Shown piece by piece: positions 1-12,522 of a stretch of DNA of 64,000 nt. The DNA is taken from positions 620,001 through 684,000 of the forward strand of contig NW_025062477.1 of assembly GCF_000002995.4 (NCBI RefSeq), read 5' to 3'. Numbering within the stretch: position 1 is the first letter of the stretch; each line of letters begins with the position of its first letter. The notes below the pieces were generated by a model. That model was not told where the DNA came from. It was given only the letters and a program-made list of their open reading frames with translations, and made no database searches. Made by a program: the position numbers and the translations under genes. This DNA comes from Brugia malayi (Eukaryota; Nematoda; Chromadorea; Rhabditida; Onchocercidae).

Positions 1-202
1 CATCTTGTCTTCGGATAACTCTTAGTTCCTGTCTGTCATTATCATCAGATACGTACGCATTTGACCGAATTTTTTTCCCTTTTTTTTGTATTAATAGTTG
101 TTTTCAAATGAAAATTTCTTATGTGTTACTGAATTCAAAATTATAAGTATTTGTGAAGATTTAAAAAAAGAAATCAACTTTTATATAAATTTTGAAGTTT
201 AG

Positions 203-943
203 GGAAAGTGATGCGAACTGCCCGGATGACTATGATGCAGCTCCGGAACCAATGAAATCGAATCGCTTTCATGTTGGCATTGATTGTCTTTCCAATGCTT
301 CATCCCAGTATATTTTGGAAAAGTTGAAACCTCGTGCTGTTTTTAATGGTCATGCACATTATAGTTGTCGAACTTGGTGAGTTCTATTTTCAAATTTTGA
401 ATTAATCATACCCTCACAACAAATCTCTTTCATATACGTCATCATAAAAAATCCGTACACATGAAAAATATCTGCATATTAAGTTCTAATTGCATATTTT
501 TTAGCTCTCTTTGAAATCTGCATAATTTGTGGATTCACTGGACAAAACTTTTCGTCATTTCAAAATGTTAAGAATTCATAATGTTTAAAGTCGCTTTTTT
601 CAAGTAGTAAGCACGTTTGTTGGATATGTTCTGGAACAGTGATTCCGAAAGTATTGCTGTTTATATAAGTTGTAGGTGGCCACCACCGTACAGTATGAAT
701 GAATGGACACTATCATCGTTTTCATGGCGAAATATCCCACAACCTGCTTTTCTTCTTGTCACCGTAATGCCCGATGATATTCAGGTCAACAAGTGCTTTC
801 TACCGAATGAGAAAACTGTTATTGGTAGTTATATTGTGGTTGCTTTGGGTATAATAGTTTTTTTGTTCTATCGTTTAGTTTCACATTTACGGCACCGACA
901 GCCATATTCGTCATACCAAATCGTAACTCAGAAGTGCGATTAA
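203..943 (+). CDS. MPPE1: MPPE1/PGAP5-like metallophosphoesterase, C-terminal part (5' end off window)
   Basis: Two exons are visible, 203-376 and 676-943; the intron 377-675 starts GTGAGT and ends GTAG. The frame enters through an acceptor at 198-202, so the gene starts to the left of the window. The peptide carries ESDANC, then KPRAVFNGHAHYSC, the last metal-binding GHAH/GHTH motif of calcineurin-type phosphoesterases, then SSFSWRN, NKCFLPNE and a single hydrophobic segment (about 20 residues, from IGSYIVVALG) before a short basic tail. This order matches the end of MPPE1/PGAP5, an ER-exit/Golgi enzyme of mammals that trims an ethanolamine phosphate from GPI anchors to allow cargo export. 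Role here is inferred from the family. The gene is convergent with POLR1H, about 390 bp away. Confidence 0.85.
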
Positions 944-1336
944 ATAATGACTTCCAAAGTTTTCTTCAGATTGATAAAATTTTGGAATTCGAAGATGCTA
1001 AAGCTTTAAATCATAGTACTCTTTTTTATTGGCTTAGCTCCATTATAGCAGTCTCTAGTGTATATTTTGTGTTATGGGGAAAGGAGGGAAGATCTAATAT
1101 TTTGCAGTTCGGGAAGAAAGGGAATGACTTTATAATTTGCACTTTGGGAAAAGAGGGATTAAATATTAGAGATATTATTTTATTAAATATTTTCTAAGTT
1201 TTACGCATTAATTCGGGTTCGTTTCATACCAATTTTCATAGCTTTTTTTTGAAAAAAGAGCTCTTTATTTTAATTATATATTATTGTCGTCGCTCTGTTT
1301 TTGATAACACGAATTACTACATATAAATTTATATTT
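944..1336. other. intergenic, 3' flanks of two convergent genes
   Basis: This stretch separates the stop codons of the phosphoesterase (+) and POLR1H (-). I see no convincing gene; a short open frame at 934-1197 has no recognisable motif and overlaps the phosphoesterase stop. Confidence 0.5.
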
Positions 1337-1948
1337 TCATGCATTTTCCACCATATTATAATTGCATTTCAAACACATATAAAATACTGTTTGTCCTTCA
1401 TCAGCAGATCGTGTTTGTCTACATGCATAACTCATCTTGCCATGGCCACATTTATCACATATTTTATCAACAACAGGGTTTTCCAGTGCACCTTCGTTGG
1501 CATTCAGCACACGATTCTGGTATACTTTCTCGGACCTATACACCAGTTTGTTTCGAATAGCTGCAAATATGTCGATGAGGAATTACCGGTAAACACTATA
1601 AGCTTCTTTAGTCAAGTAGGACTATATTTGTGAGATGCTTAGTCCAATATTTCTGGTTATTTTATAATTATGTAATTAAGAATTGTTTATATTGAGTAAA
1701 GAAGTTAGCAGCCCATTTCCGGCACATCTAATTTTGATTTTCTGTGACAGTAAGATTTCAATAATTCAAATAGCCCTAGCGTAGGAAGTATTTAAAATGT
1801 TGATCACAATTTCATGTTTCAATGATTGCCAGAAATACTAACGTTTGATATGCCATTGCGTTCGGCAGTAGCTACACGTAATGGTAACGGGAGCGGTAGC
1901 TGGTATTGGAAGCACTGTGCCGCACTCAGAACAAAATTCGGACAACAT
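1337..1948 (-). CDS. POLR1H: RNA polymerase I subunit RPA12 (POLR1H/ZNRD1)
   Basis: Exons (minus): 1843-1948 and 1337-1560, joined in phase across an intron with GTTAGT donor and TTTGCAG acceptor; 109 aa, close to the usual 120. The N-terminal zinc ribbon has FCSECGTVLP and CSYC (CxxC pairs); the C-terminal TFIIS-type ribbon has ICDKCGHGKM, the signature QTRSADEGQTVFYMC and CLKC. The acidic Asp-Glu pair of RSADEGQT is the catalytic dipeptide that supports RNA cleavage in TFIIS-like ribbons, so the protein should serve Pol I proofreading and termination in the nucleolus. The start is the only Met before the first ribbon; a TTATAG acceptor lies 10 nt upstream of the ATG, which fits trans-splicing. 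It lies downstream of the TMEM170-like gene and EDC3 on the same strand. Confidence 0.92.
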
Positions 1949-3429
1949 CCAATACTGTCTATAATGAAATAAATTACAGAATTAATTTCTATCAAGGACT
2001 GATTTTTTTAAAGCATTGAAAAATCTGAAATGATTTCTTCCGAAAACTGGATAGCAGGAAATTAGAAATTCACTAAGAATTAATCTTTATTCGTAAAATA
2101 CAACATCTCCGACCGACTGGTGGAGGGGAAGAAAAGCTTTGTTGCAAATGAAATCCATATAAAGCAAGGGAGGAAATATTTAAGAAATTAAATGTCCCAT
2201 TTTAGTCCTTTAAACTCTTTTAAAGTCATACGCTCCACTCTTAGTGGGTAATATCAAGCTTAGATTCTCAAAAACAACATTGGTTCGTGGATGGAATGTT
2301 TCCTCGAATAATACTTTCTTGATACATTTCAACGTTTAATGTTAAAAAGTTTATTTACCCAAAAAAGCTGATTTAATTACTGATCAGAATTATTTACAAT
2401 ATAGAATTATTTACAATATATTGGCGATGTTAAAGATACCTGTGCTGTAATTATGTTGCAAAATTAAAGTCAACCAATTATGAAGCTAATGTAATTAAGT
2501 CAAAAGCAAGAGGACGAGGCGACATTAAATGATTTTTCTTTGCAGAGATTTCTTTTTTTTTCGAAATAATACAATTAACCTCACACTCCCGGTATGGTCC
2601 TGACTATCATCCAACTACAAAAAGAGTTAGAAACACAAATTACAACTACAAAAAGAGTTAGAAACACAAATTACAACTACAAAAAGAGTTAGAAACACAA
2701 ATTAATATTTCCAAAACATAATTCACTGTTGATAAGTGGATTAATTTAACTTAGGAATTTTTCCATAACCCAGCAATGAATGTTTCATTTGAATGATGTT
2801 TAATTTTACATTTTCATTTTCCTTAAATTATTCTAAAAACTATTCTTAAATGAACACACATTCTTGTAAAAACGAGAAAAAAGGAGGCAGAAAATTGAGC
2901 AAATCAGCAAAAAGTCCAACAGAAACAAAAACATATAACGACAAATTAGGAATGAAAATGGAAAATCAGAACACAGAACTTAGCATATCATTATAACGCT
3001 TATAAAAAAATGAAGAGGGAAACTTTATATACATATTTGCATATTTATATACATATTTGTGTATATATCTACAATTTTTAAATATTAATGATTCTCCCGA
3101 TTTGAACAATATTTGAAGACATAAATAATTTTATTAGCTTCCACTTTCTACCTGCAGGAGCTTTCATCATTCTTTGTAAACACCGAAAAACCTCGCAACA
3201 CAATTCTGAAATTCCAAGAATCATAAAGAAAAAAGGAAATAAGAGTAAAAAATAGTTACACTATAAAATTCTCATGTAAACCTGCATGAAAAAGATTTCA
3301 CTGATCATTAATATCTGGAAATTCCAGTGTTTCAAATGGAAAACCTAGAATCGGAAAATAAGTCAATGTATCCATAAGGAAAACAGTACGACATCATGAA
3401 TTCCGAAAAAAAAAAAGATGTGATTATTA
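1949..3429. other. intergenic region with one short tandem repeat
   Basis: Between POLR1H and the TMEM170-like gene. No open frame with splice-site and motif support was found on either strand; the only structure seen is the 31-bp repeat listed separately. Confidence 0.5.
2613..2703. repeat. 31-bp tandem repeat, three copies
   Basis: Three consecutive copies of a 31-bp unit containing CTACAAAAAGAGTTAGAAAC; the copies are identical apart from the last bases of the third. Confidence 0.9.
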
Positions 3430-4620
3430 CTATAAAGTAGCTAATATCCTTGAAAAGCTAATAATCACAACAGCAAGTGTTTGTGCTGAACCAAGCACCA
3501 TGCAATGCCAACAACTAATTGCTTTATCAGCTGACGTAAACATAAGCGCTATTGAAGCACTTGTTAGCGCACCAACAGTTGCAGGGCCTAATATTGCCAT
3601 ACCTGAAATATTATCATGAATGGACATCTTGAAGAAATTAGAACTATTAAATAATCTAAGTTTTATAAAATTTAAGCAAATATTAAATTATTTGAACTAT
3701 TTATACCCTCAATACCTAAATCACTAGATTTATATCTAAATCAATTTTTCAAGTAATGAATTCGAATTGTGATGAAATGACCCCTCATTTTCTAGCATTT
3801 AGTTTAGCGGTAATTCATCATTCATCTATTTTTTTTATCCATTTGCTGCAGATTTGTTCATTACGAATATCATGAATCAAAAGTGAACGAAAGACATGAA
3901 TTTCTGTTTTATGTCTAATGAATGGATTACCCCTTTTAGTTTGGAAATATGTGCATGTCAATTCAACATTAATCAATTTCATCAACCACTTAAGTAATTG
4001 AAGGATTCCACAAGTCAAAAATATCAGTATAATTATGAGGAAAGATACTTTTTTGAGTGAAATGATTTACTCGTTACGAAGGGAAAAAATATGATAACAT
4101 CAAGATGTAATATATAATTACATGGTCTAACCTAAGAGTAAGTTCGTTCAAGAAAATGGAGAAATGGAAAGTAACCAAGTTTAAACTTCAACAAGACAAA
4201 TATTAATTATAAACTTAATAAATGAAAAAGAAACTAAATCCAGCTAAATAATAAAATTCAAAGAACTAACCAAATATAGAAGCTGCATAAATAAACATCC
4301 ATGGATGATTTCGTAGCATAATCATTGAAATTAATGCAACAATAATGTAAACAAATGCATATGAAATGACCATCCATAACGTAATTCCAAGAAACATTTC
4401 CCAGAATGACGAGATATCTTCGCCACTTAGCGTTAACACTTTCCACAACGAATAATTGCTTGTCCTGGAATTTTAACACCTAACCAATTGCTATATGTTG
4501 AAAAATTTTCTAAGCACTAAACAATATTTTTATTTTATAATCGTTTAAAAATTAAATCAGAACTTACGTTGTGGTAGCATTTGCTTCCGCTGCAAAAATT
4601 GAAAAATGTCCTGCAGTCAT
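3430..4620 (-). CDS. TMEM170: TMEM170 family membrane protein
   Basis: Three exons (minus): 4568-4620, 4271-4464, 3430-3602; phases agree and give 139 aa. The N-terminus has two sequons (NAT at residue 14, NYS at 21), then FWEMFLGITLWMVISYAF and two further hydrophobic spans with GPATVGALTSASIA and AQTLAVVIISFSRILATL at the end. The sequence GP.T.G.LTSA.IA and the terminal SF.RILATL are hallmarks of TMEM170A/B, three-pass ER and nuclear-envelope proteins linked in mammals to ER sheet shape and, for TMEM170B, to Wnt signalling. That role is family knowledge and is not visible here. A CCTAG acceptor about 17 nt before the ATG fits trans-splicing. It lies about 0.9 kb downstream of EDC3 on the same strand. 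Confidence 0.88.
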
Positions 4621-5542
4621 TTTTTAACAAAATTCACTAGGAAAAAAATAGAAATGGACATCTCCAATATAAATTTATACTTTCCTAAAAATATATTACT
4701 GGTAACATTCAAGAATTGCTTAGACATTTATATGTAACGCACGATATCCAACTCATTTACGATAGTTTGGTAGTTGTATGCATATCTTATTGTTAAAATT
4801 TTATATTAACTGCTATTTCATTCAACTAATTTTATAAAACTATAAATAAAAAAATCAATTTGCCATTATATAATCTACGCAAAATCATTAACTCAATCCA
4901 TCAACTGATCTAGAAAGTCTCCGGAACATAACTGAAAGGAAATATCCAACCTATTTATCATCTAATAACAAACAAAATAATATTACATCCGATAGAAGAA
5001 ATTTAAACTGCATTTTTTAATTTGCAGAAAAGAACAACATAAAAAGACTAAAGAGTATTCAGTTTTATCAAGAATTTCAAACCATCCAAATGATATAATA
5101 CTTTTCAAAAAACGGAATTTGCTAGATCCAACAAAACATTAATAAAACTGAGGGATGCAAGAAAAGATTTATGCACCAAAACTTAGATGAGACTCACCGT
5201 TACTGCTACACTAAAGAATCACGCAACTGACCTAAGCGTTTGACCATTATAAAAGGTCAAACTATTTCTAAATAGCACTATGTTTAATGAGTCAAACAGA
5301 AATCCAGATTCAAAATAACCGCAAAAATGTATAAAAAGGTGATATGATAATGAAATTAAGGCTAATTTATCATTTTACAGGGATACGGTGAGAAATTGAG
5401 AATATAAAACAACCATTTATGGTAGTAATATAAATTGTTATAATCTCAAAAATAGACGAATCAATGCAATTACAATCTGCAAATTTTTGGTAGAAAAATT
5501 AAACAAAATTTCTGAGACAACACAATTGTACCAATAATTTCT
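4621..5542. other. intergenic, EDC3 to TMEM170 spacer
   Basis: About 0.9 kb of AT-rich sequence between two same-strand genes. No coding signal was seen. The spacing would allow an operon of the loose kind reported for filarial nematodes. Confidence 0.4.
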
Positions 5543-8500
5543 TCAACATAAAACAATATTTTGAGTAGCAAATGCACGTGAAAGACATGCAGCAGAATCA
5601 GCATCCATCCAAGCAAATGGTATCCCAATATCTGCAATACTGCGCAAACCATCCGAATTCTTTTGCTTTAAGGCTATAATAACAAATAATGATTGTATGC
5701 TTGAAACAGTTTTTATAGATAACGCAATTATACTTAATTTGAGATCATTTTAATAATATTCCCAAAATATAGGACTTATCAGATTCAAAAGTATAAAAAA
5801 CTTACAATCACTGTTATCAGTTCCAACACCAACCATCAAGATATGCTCATTTTTGATAAGCTCTGGCGGTTTCTCTATACAAATCAAATGAACTGGCGGC
5901 CACAAATTCTTTATCCATTTCTTGACACTTTCCAAAAGCAAAGGGCCCAAAACAACGATAAGCTATAATAAATCAAAGCAGGAATCCGAAAAAAAAAAAA
6001 TTATACTTGCATTTCTCGTTCGGTTTATAAACTGTGTGACGAAGAGAGATGAAGCTAATTATAATTAAGCCTACATAATTTAAATATCAAAATCCAACTG
6101 TACAGGCATCATTGGAAGCTAATTTCAAAACCTTGAAAACATTAATAATGTATAATATAAAGCACTTAATTTTAGTCAACAAAATATCTCCATTCGGTTA
6201 CGGAATTTATATTATTTCATACAATGTACAGAAATGAAAACAAAAATAATTACTTGAACATCATGTTTCGGAAGCTCTTGTACATCATGGACTTGAAGTA
6301 CATGTGGCAAATTGTACTGCCCAAGTAAGCATGAATATACAACTGTTTGACAAGCTCTATTTGAGATGTGGCGCAAAAACATCGTCGTTAAAAAAGTATT
6401 AACTGCTGCTGAGTCCAACACAACCATTTGACTAACCATTATTTCAAACCTATAATTTATGAAATTATACAGTTTTTAAAAAAAAAAACTGTTTAATCTT
6501 AATAATTATTGAGATATTCGTTATAGTTTGGATTTCAAGGTTTTGGTACTTATGTTTTTTTAAAACTTCAAATTTCGTACATCGTATAATCTTTACCTTC
6601 AAGAAGTTTACTTACTTTGACTGTATTGCAATCTTTTTTCTTTACATTACAGTTTTTTTTCTTGGTGCTTTCTGTCTGTGAGAGAAGGTAGAATTAAAGA
6701 TAGAAAAAAAGATCACTTTCTCGGAACTTGTATGGAACATAATGCAATGTCAAGTTAAACCTGAACTACAAATTATATATATATTGTAGTATGAGTATTA
6801 TTAAATACAAAGTTCGAAAGGAAAAAGAAAACTTATCTATCAATAATGTTCCAAATAAACAGCATTAAACGATCGGCGATCATTACATGGAATATATCAC
6901 TTCCCAAATAAGGTTCCGCTCTCTGCAACGATTGAATTGGAAGAGTGCAAATAAAGAGATTACCACCCTTAATCAGCACAGATAACCAAGAAATGGTTTT
7001 GATCAGTTTTGAAAAGATTTTGGAGAACTAATAAACACTAAATAAAATTTTAAACTCGGAAACTGTTCATGTTTAATAAAAATTAAGCAAAATATACTTG
7101 AAAGTAACCTGCAAAAACTTTTCCTTATCACACGGTTTTAAAAACGGAATCCGCTGTCCATCCACTGTTTTTTCAAAACGAGCAGCAGTAAACTGATCAT
7201 TTGTCCTTGTTGTCCATGACGTAACTCTCGATGGATCCGAAATGATATTTTCAAAATGTTCGTAATTCTTCTGTGAAAACTGCGTCCCCAGAGCTGAGAT
7301 TTCCTTCTGCTCGGAAATATTGGCATTTTTTTCCTGTTATACCAAAATATTTATCGATGAACTGGTAGGAAAAAAAAATTACAGGAAAAAAAAATATCAT
7401 TAAGTATGAGGAATGAACTGCTTACAATACAGATAACTAATATAATGATGACAATAAAATTTTCAAAAAAAACCTGAAAAAAATCAATTTCCATTTCAAA
7501 GAATCATTAAGTTGTGTAAACGAACAACTTCATCATAATTTCATTAAAAAATTGGGAAATGAACATATCAAAGCGAATATAAATATTACTCACATAATTT
7601 CTGAAAATCTCCAAATTTTTCTCAAAATCGAAATCCTCATTCAAATCAAAATCAATAGGTTTAATAAGATCTTCATTTGTTTTCTTATCTCGATTATTTT
7701 GACCAAAAGCATCTGATTCCAATATCCCACTATGCCCACGATCTAAAATTAATTTTTTTAAAATAAGTAACTCACTAATATTTGAAAAAAAAAAGAAAAA
7801 ATACTCGAATTAAACCATCTAATCACGTCCAAGATATCTCAATCTGTACCAACAGGCATTCTTTTGAAATCAAGATCTGAATACAAGCATATGTTTACTT
7901 CGTCTTGCCTTGTGCGACTGACCAGCTGAACATGGCAGCAATTTCGGTTCACTACAATTTGCTGGAAAACGTTTCCCACCTGAGTGAGTTCCAGGCTTAC
8001 TGTTTAATTTCGATCTAAAAAAGAAAAATTAGTGATAGATACTGATAATAGCTGAATACTCCAAATGAGCGGAATATGATTAAAAATATTAATTACTTCC
8101 CTTTAATTGTCCTTGTTGATTTACGACAGCAGTCAAATCAAATTGAAAAAACTACATATTCTTAAAAAAGAAAGAAAGAAAAAACACACTTACAATGCTT
8201 TGGTTATTGGCGATGAACAAGACGAACCAGAAGGAGAGGAGCAAGGCGACTGCTGTTGATTTGTATGTAGTGATGGATTATTACTGAACGCGAGAACTGT
8301 GGCAGTATCGGTGGTAGCAATATTCTTGTGAGTGCTTGTAGATGCTTTACCCGATCCCTTTTTGAAATTTGCTCGTTGTGCTGACCTTATATGTTTTGCT
8401 GCTTTTGATGGAAAGTCACCGGCGGCATGCAATTCAATTAAAGGTTTTTGAATGTTCATCGAATGTTCAGCTGATCGTGCTTTGCTTCCTTCCGCACTTG

Positions 8501-9260
8501 CACCATTATTAGGAGCATCTATAGATTCTGCAGTAATTCCTTCAGAAATAACCTGAATACTGCAATCCGTTAAAATCAGAAAAAACTTTCGACTAAACAA
8601 ACATATGAATTATTAGAATTGTCTAATCAAAGTTATGGAAACGTGTAAATAAAACTATTTGAAATCACATGAACATATGAGAGCATTTACCTCTCATTCT
8701 TTTACCTGCACCCAAAAAAAAAAAAGAACAGCAGGTGATTCCTGTGTCTGGCTTTATACTTTTATATCTAATGAACTTCTGATGATAATCCAAAAACATC
8801 ATTTTTGGCTTTGTCTATGTTCCGAATTTATTAAAATATTCAATTTGCGATCGAGCCCCTTTCTTTATTTCCATTCCACATTGTTTCGTAATATTACCTT
8901 TCCATTCCTTGTTTCAGTCCTAACATCCAAAATCCGGAAAGAAAGAATCGAACTGATCGGGAATTTTCTTTCAAGTCCACCCATCGGCTTACCATCTCTG
9001 AAAATTCATTGCTAAAACTGCAAAATTTTGAAATGAAATATATTTTTTTCTACACAATACAACAGATCAAATATCGAGCCCAGGTCCTGTCATAAACTTT
9101 CCAGATATATCTTGAGAATGACAGAGAGAAATAAGAAATCGTACAAAAAGGGCCGTTCTACGAGCACAATTTGATTATCTGAATCAACGGACTTGATCCG
9201 TCCCTGAATACATTTACCATTTCTCATATACAGTGTTACCACTTGTCCAACGTCAGTCAT
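5543..9260 (-). CDS. EDC3: enhancer of mRNA decapping 3 (EDC3)
   Basis: Ten exons (minus): 9145-9260, 8898-8997, 8194-8552, 7899-8014, 7594-7742, 7109-7333, 6861-6922, 6254-6449, 5806-5962, 5543-5673; all phases agree, giving 536 aa (human about 508). Residues 1-72 form an LSm-like domain (VGQVVTLYMRNGKCIQGRI, VLVERPF, ISSILSFRILDV). Residues 73-230 are Ser/Thr/Ala-rich and probably disordered. The FDF motif is in NEDFDFEKNLEIF near residue 268. From about 340 to the end there is a divergent YjeF_N-like domain (FEIMVSQMV, KHDVQL, IADIGIPFAWMDADSAACLS). EDC3 is a P-body scaffold that binds Dcp2 and the helicase Dhh1/DDX6 through FDF. The exon 7 donor is the least certain join (GTTTAT at 6860); the ATG follows a CTTCAG acceptor by 13 nt. 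Confidence 0.88.
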
Positions 9261-10500
9261 CAGTATTGTGAATCTGAAGATTTTTCATATTCCGAGATAA
9301 ACAATTTAAAAAAAAAAAAAAAAAATGCTAAAATCAGAGAGTTCTCCACCAACAAACATGAACATTAACGAAAAGGGTCATATATCAGTTACTGTTTATT
9401 CTTCTGTTTTAATGCTAATGATAAAATCTGAAATACCACATGGTCAGGAAATTATCTAAGTACATCTCCAAAAGTCACTGAAATTCACAAAATAATCTAA
9501 AACATTCAAACTAATGTTAAACGTTCAGAGATACATGACCAAAAATTAATGCAAAAATTTAATTATTTTGAAAATGTGAAAAATGCATTAATAAAAAATG
9601 AACCAAAATCCCGAGTCAGATTATTTACACTAGTTTTTTTTTTTTTTGGTCATGTACAATAGATGTTAATTCATATCACAAAATGGAAAATGAATTTAAA
9701 TATTCCAGATTGATAAACAACTTTGCTGTCGCAAACATAATCGCTAAGTGGGCATTTTCTTGGCAAATTCGTCAGACTATAAGGATGAATACAAGACTGT
9801 GTTATAAAATATGTCACTAGCAAGAAAATTTTAACAATTCTAACAAAAAAAAAAAGTTATTCAGTATGAGGAAATAAGCTATCAAAAGTAGTACTGAAAA
9901 TATCACAAATGATTGAACTATATAACTAAAAATAAATGAATATATAGTAGAATAAAGAAGATTTATAATATAATGTCAATCTAAGAAGCTTATATCAATA
10001 ATAAACATTGTAATAACTAATACCGCTTTATAATGTACTTTTTTTTTCTCATTGTAAATAACTTTAAACAATTAACCTTCTATTATTCTTATTCAATTCA
10101 TATTTCACAAATTTAGAAAACTATCGTAGTGTATCAAAAATCCATCGCGATTAATTGCTAAATTAAATAATTCAGGTTGAAATTCAAGCAATCGAATCAA
10201 GTATTACTTGTCAATTTAGACGTTTTGTTTCAATAGCACATCAAAGTGGGCCGTAGTCTTGAAATACCCAATGTGAAAAAGGCTTTCCTTTCACTTCGAG
10301 AATTCTTAGATTACAAGGTGTGCGGGAATATTTGGTGGTATTATTTTGTTTTATTTATGAGTGTACAATTGAGAAATGTAATAATGAATTTTGGAGTAAT
10401 ACTTCTAGGTATTGTTCTATTTTGGATAGTTCTAAATTAATGTTTAATTTTTTGAAAACTGATAGCGTTTCAGGATGATCATATCAAATGTAGGATAAAT
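9261..10500. other. divergent intergenic region, EDC3 / MRPL54
   Basis: Shared 5' region of two divergent genes, very AT-rich with A/T runs. Within it, 10,237-10,315 lies between a TTTCAATAG acceptor and a GTGTGC donor and is open in the frame of MRPL54 (reads VGRSLEIPNVKKAFLSLREF..), but has no ATG; see findings. Confidence 0.45.
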
Positions 10501-11792
10501 ATGCTTTCTAAAACAATAGTTGCCATATCTCGATGTATCAAGTCACCTGAAATAGTACCTTTTACACATGGTAAGTAATTTTGTTTTTCTTTTTATGGTC
10601 AACAATATGAACTGTAGTTCTAACGCTTGCAATTTTTGAAAACATGTATTGCTTTCGCAATTGTTCTTTCTTTATTTAAACTAGCAAAAGGATTTCTTTA
10701 TTTGGTGAATTAAAAAAGAAGAGAAAAAATAGTATCTAAAATAGACTAAAATAGAATGCTTCCGTTTTCAAAATTTTTCTTGTATTTTTTTTTTCGTAAA
10801 ATTTTAAAATTTGGGAAGGCAACTCCTAAATGAACAGTTACCGTCTTGTTTTTATTGGCTTAACAAAAAATCTGAATTACGGAATCAACTGTGTTAATGA
10901 ATAAAAGAAAGACTTGTTGACGACGTAATTTTGCTTATGAAGTCATAGCACTTAACTGTTTAGATTCCTGTAAATTTTCTTCTATCCTGTGTTCATTCAT
11001 TTATTCGTTTTACATTTGGTTGGCACTTCATAAATTATTACATTACTTTTTCTTCTAATGCTTGTGATTCATTCTATTATTTGATGTCTGAAAGAAATAT
11101 TAGTGCATTATTCGATTAATTGATCACTTGTCAAATTTCTCATTTCAGGACTTGTAATGACATTAAGAAATTATGCTGCAATCAGTTCGAGGATTATTCC
11201 TGAAAAAGAGGATAGAAGTTTCATTGATTTGAATACCGAGAAACTATGCACTCATGTCTGTGTAAATTATCTTCTTGATGGTAGGCATTGAAATTTTCTA
11301 TGTCATATTCATTATATATATATCCTCTGCAGTGCTGTACAACTTCACCAAAGCAATTAATATTCACACGCATTTTTCAGAGTAAAAAAATAAAGTTAGG
11401 GGAAAAGATCTATTTGTGCACTGAATTTAATAGTTATTAATTATAGGTGGTGAAGATCCGAAAATTTTGCCCGATTCTGAGTATCCACAGTGGCTTTTTG
11501 AACTGAGATTAGAAGGAAAAAAGCAATTAGAAGATTTGGATCCAGAAGTTGACGGCTGGCTTTATTGGCGAGAATATCGATTGGTCAGTACTTTATCTCT
11601 CTATAGATTTTTTATCTTTTGAAAATATATCTTCATTTACATAAAAGAGTTGCGAAAAGTTGCTTTTAGCGCCAATTACGTCAAATTCGTCGCATAGAAA
11701 AGCTAAAGCAAAAGTTTATCAATCTGCAAGAATCACCAACAATGCGGAAAAGTGGTTATCGAGGAAAGAAAGCTTCCTTATATGAAATTTGA
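10501..11792 (+). CDS. MRPL54: mitochondrial ribosomal protein mL54
   Basis: Four coding exons: 10501-10570, 11149-11280, 11447-11583, 11670-11792; 153 aa with consistent phase. The N-terminus is basic and hydroxylated (MLSKTIVAISR), as expected of a mitochondrial import signal. The body carries NYLLDGGEDPKILPDSEYPQ, WLFELRLEGKKQLEDLDPE, then YWREYRLRQLRQIRRIEK and a Lys/Arg-rich end. LPDSEYPxWLFEL..KxLEDLDPE is the mL54 signature; the protein is a small component of the large mitoribosomal subunit. A TTTCAG acceptor at 10471-10473 lies 27 nt before the chosen ATG. The 27 nt between them are also open, so an N-terminal extension cannot be excluded. Divergent from EDC3. Confidence 0.9.
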
Positions 11793-12410
11793 TCTTTACT
11801 TATGCTCGACTATGGTATTTGAACATTTTTTAGCATCAATCTAAGTGAAAAATATGGAATTGATTTCTTCCAGTTTCTTGGGTTATTTGTAGTTTTTAAA
11901 TTGTAGTAACAGTCTGTTTTTAAATTGTAGTAACAAGTCTGGTAGTGTAAAGAATTTAACTACAATTAGAAGATGCATATGGTACACTGTACATGATGAA
12001 TTTTGCTCCCAAGTTTAATTATCATTTCCCAAAGACATTCCTCTGACTGCAGATTTTTATAAATGTATCAGTAAGTTAACTAGTTAAAATAGTTCCTGTT
12101 CTTTCTGTTACCATCTGATAGTTTTTCCACCTGAATTGCAAGTTTTATTTAATGAATTCTGTCAATTATTGTAAATTGATATTTTTATTTTCGCTGAAGT
12201 TGACGCTTCAATTTTTTCATCTGCTAATTGGATTTCTTTATTCGTTATCAACAATTTGGTACTTATCATTTGTTTCAGATGTTTATGTGACAAAATTCTA
12301 AAAGTTTGTTGGTGTTAATTTCAACTGATAAAGAATGTTGTAATTTAAGTTTATTTAAGCTTTTTGCACTTATAAAATCATGTAGTGTTAATTTAGATTT
12401 ATATTCTCAG

Positions 12411-12522
12411 AAAGCAAGCTGATTCAAAACCAGCTAAACAACTAAAACCAATTTCCTCAATAGTTTTAATTGAAGCACTAAGATGTTTCGTTGAAAAAAA
12501 ACGGATCAGTTCCGTCACTCAG
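12411..12522 (+). other. orphan exon-like segment
   Basis: Bounded by an ATTCTCAG acceptor and a CAG|GTACAA donor, 112 nt, with one open frame reading KQADSKPAKQLKPISSIVLI.. and ending ISSVTQ. It lies 0.6 kb downstream of MRPL54. No partner exon was found, so it may be chance. Confidence 0.2.

Noticed and set aside
1301..1633. Plus-strand open frames opposite POLR1H
   Set aside because: The minus strand encodes both zinc ribbons of POLR1H in correct splice phase; the plus frames are antisense shadows.
8659..9015. 118-codon plus-strand open frame
   Set aside because: It lies antisense to the EDC3 LSm exon 2 and its intron, and has no recognisable motif.
12010..12030. CCCAAGTTTAATT resembling part of a spliced leader
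   Set aside because: Only a short internal match out of order; not a full leader like the one at 56,670.
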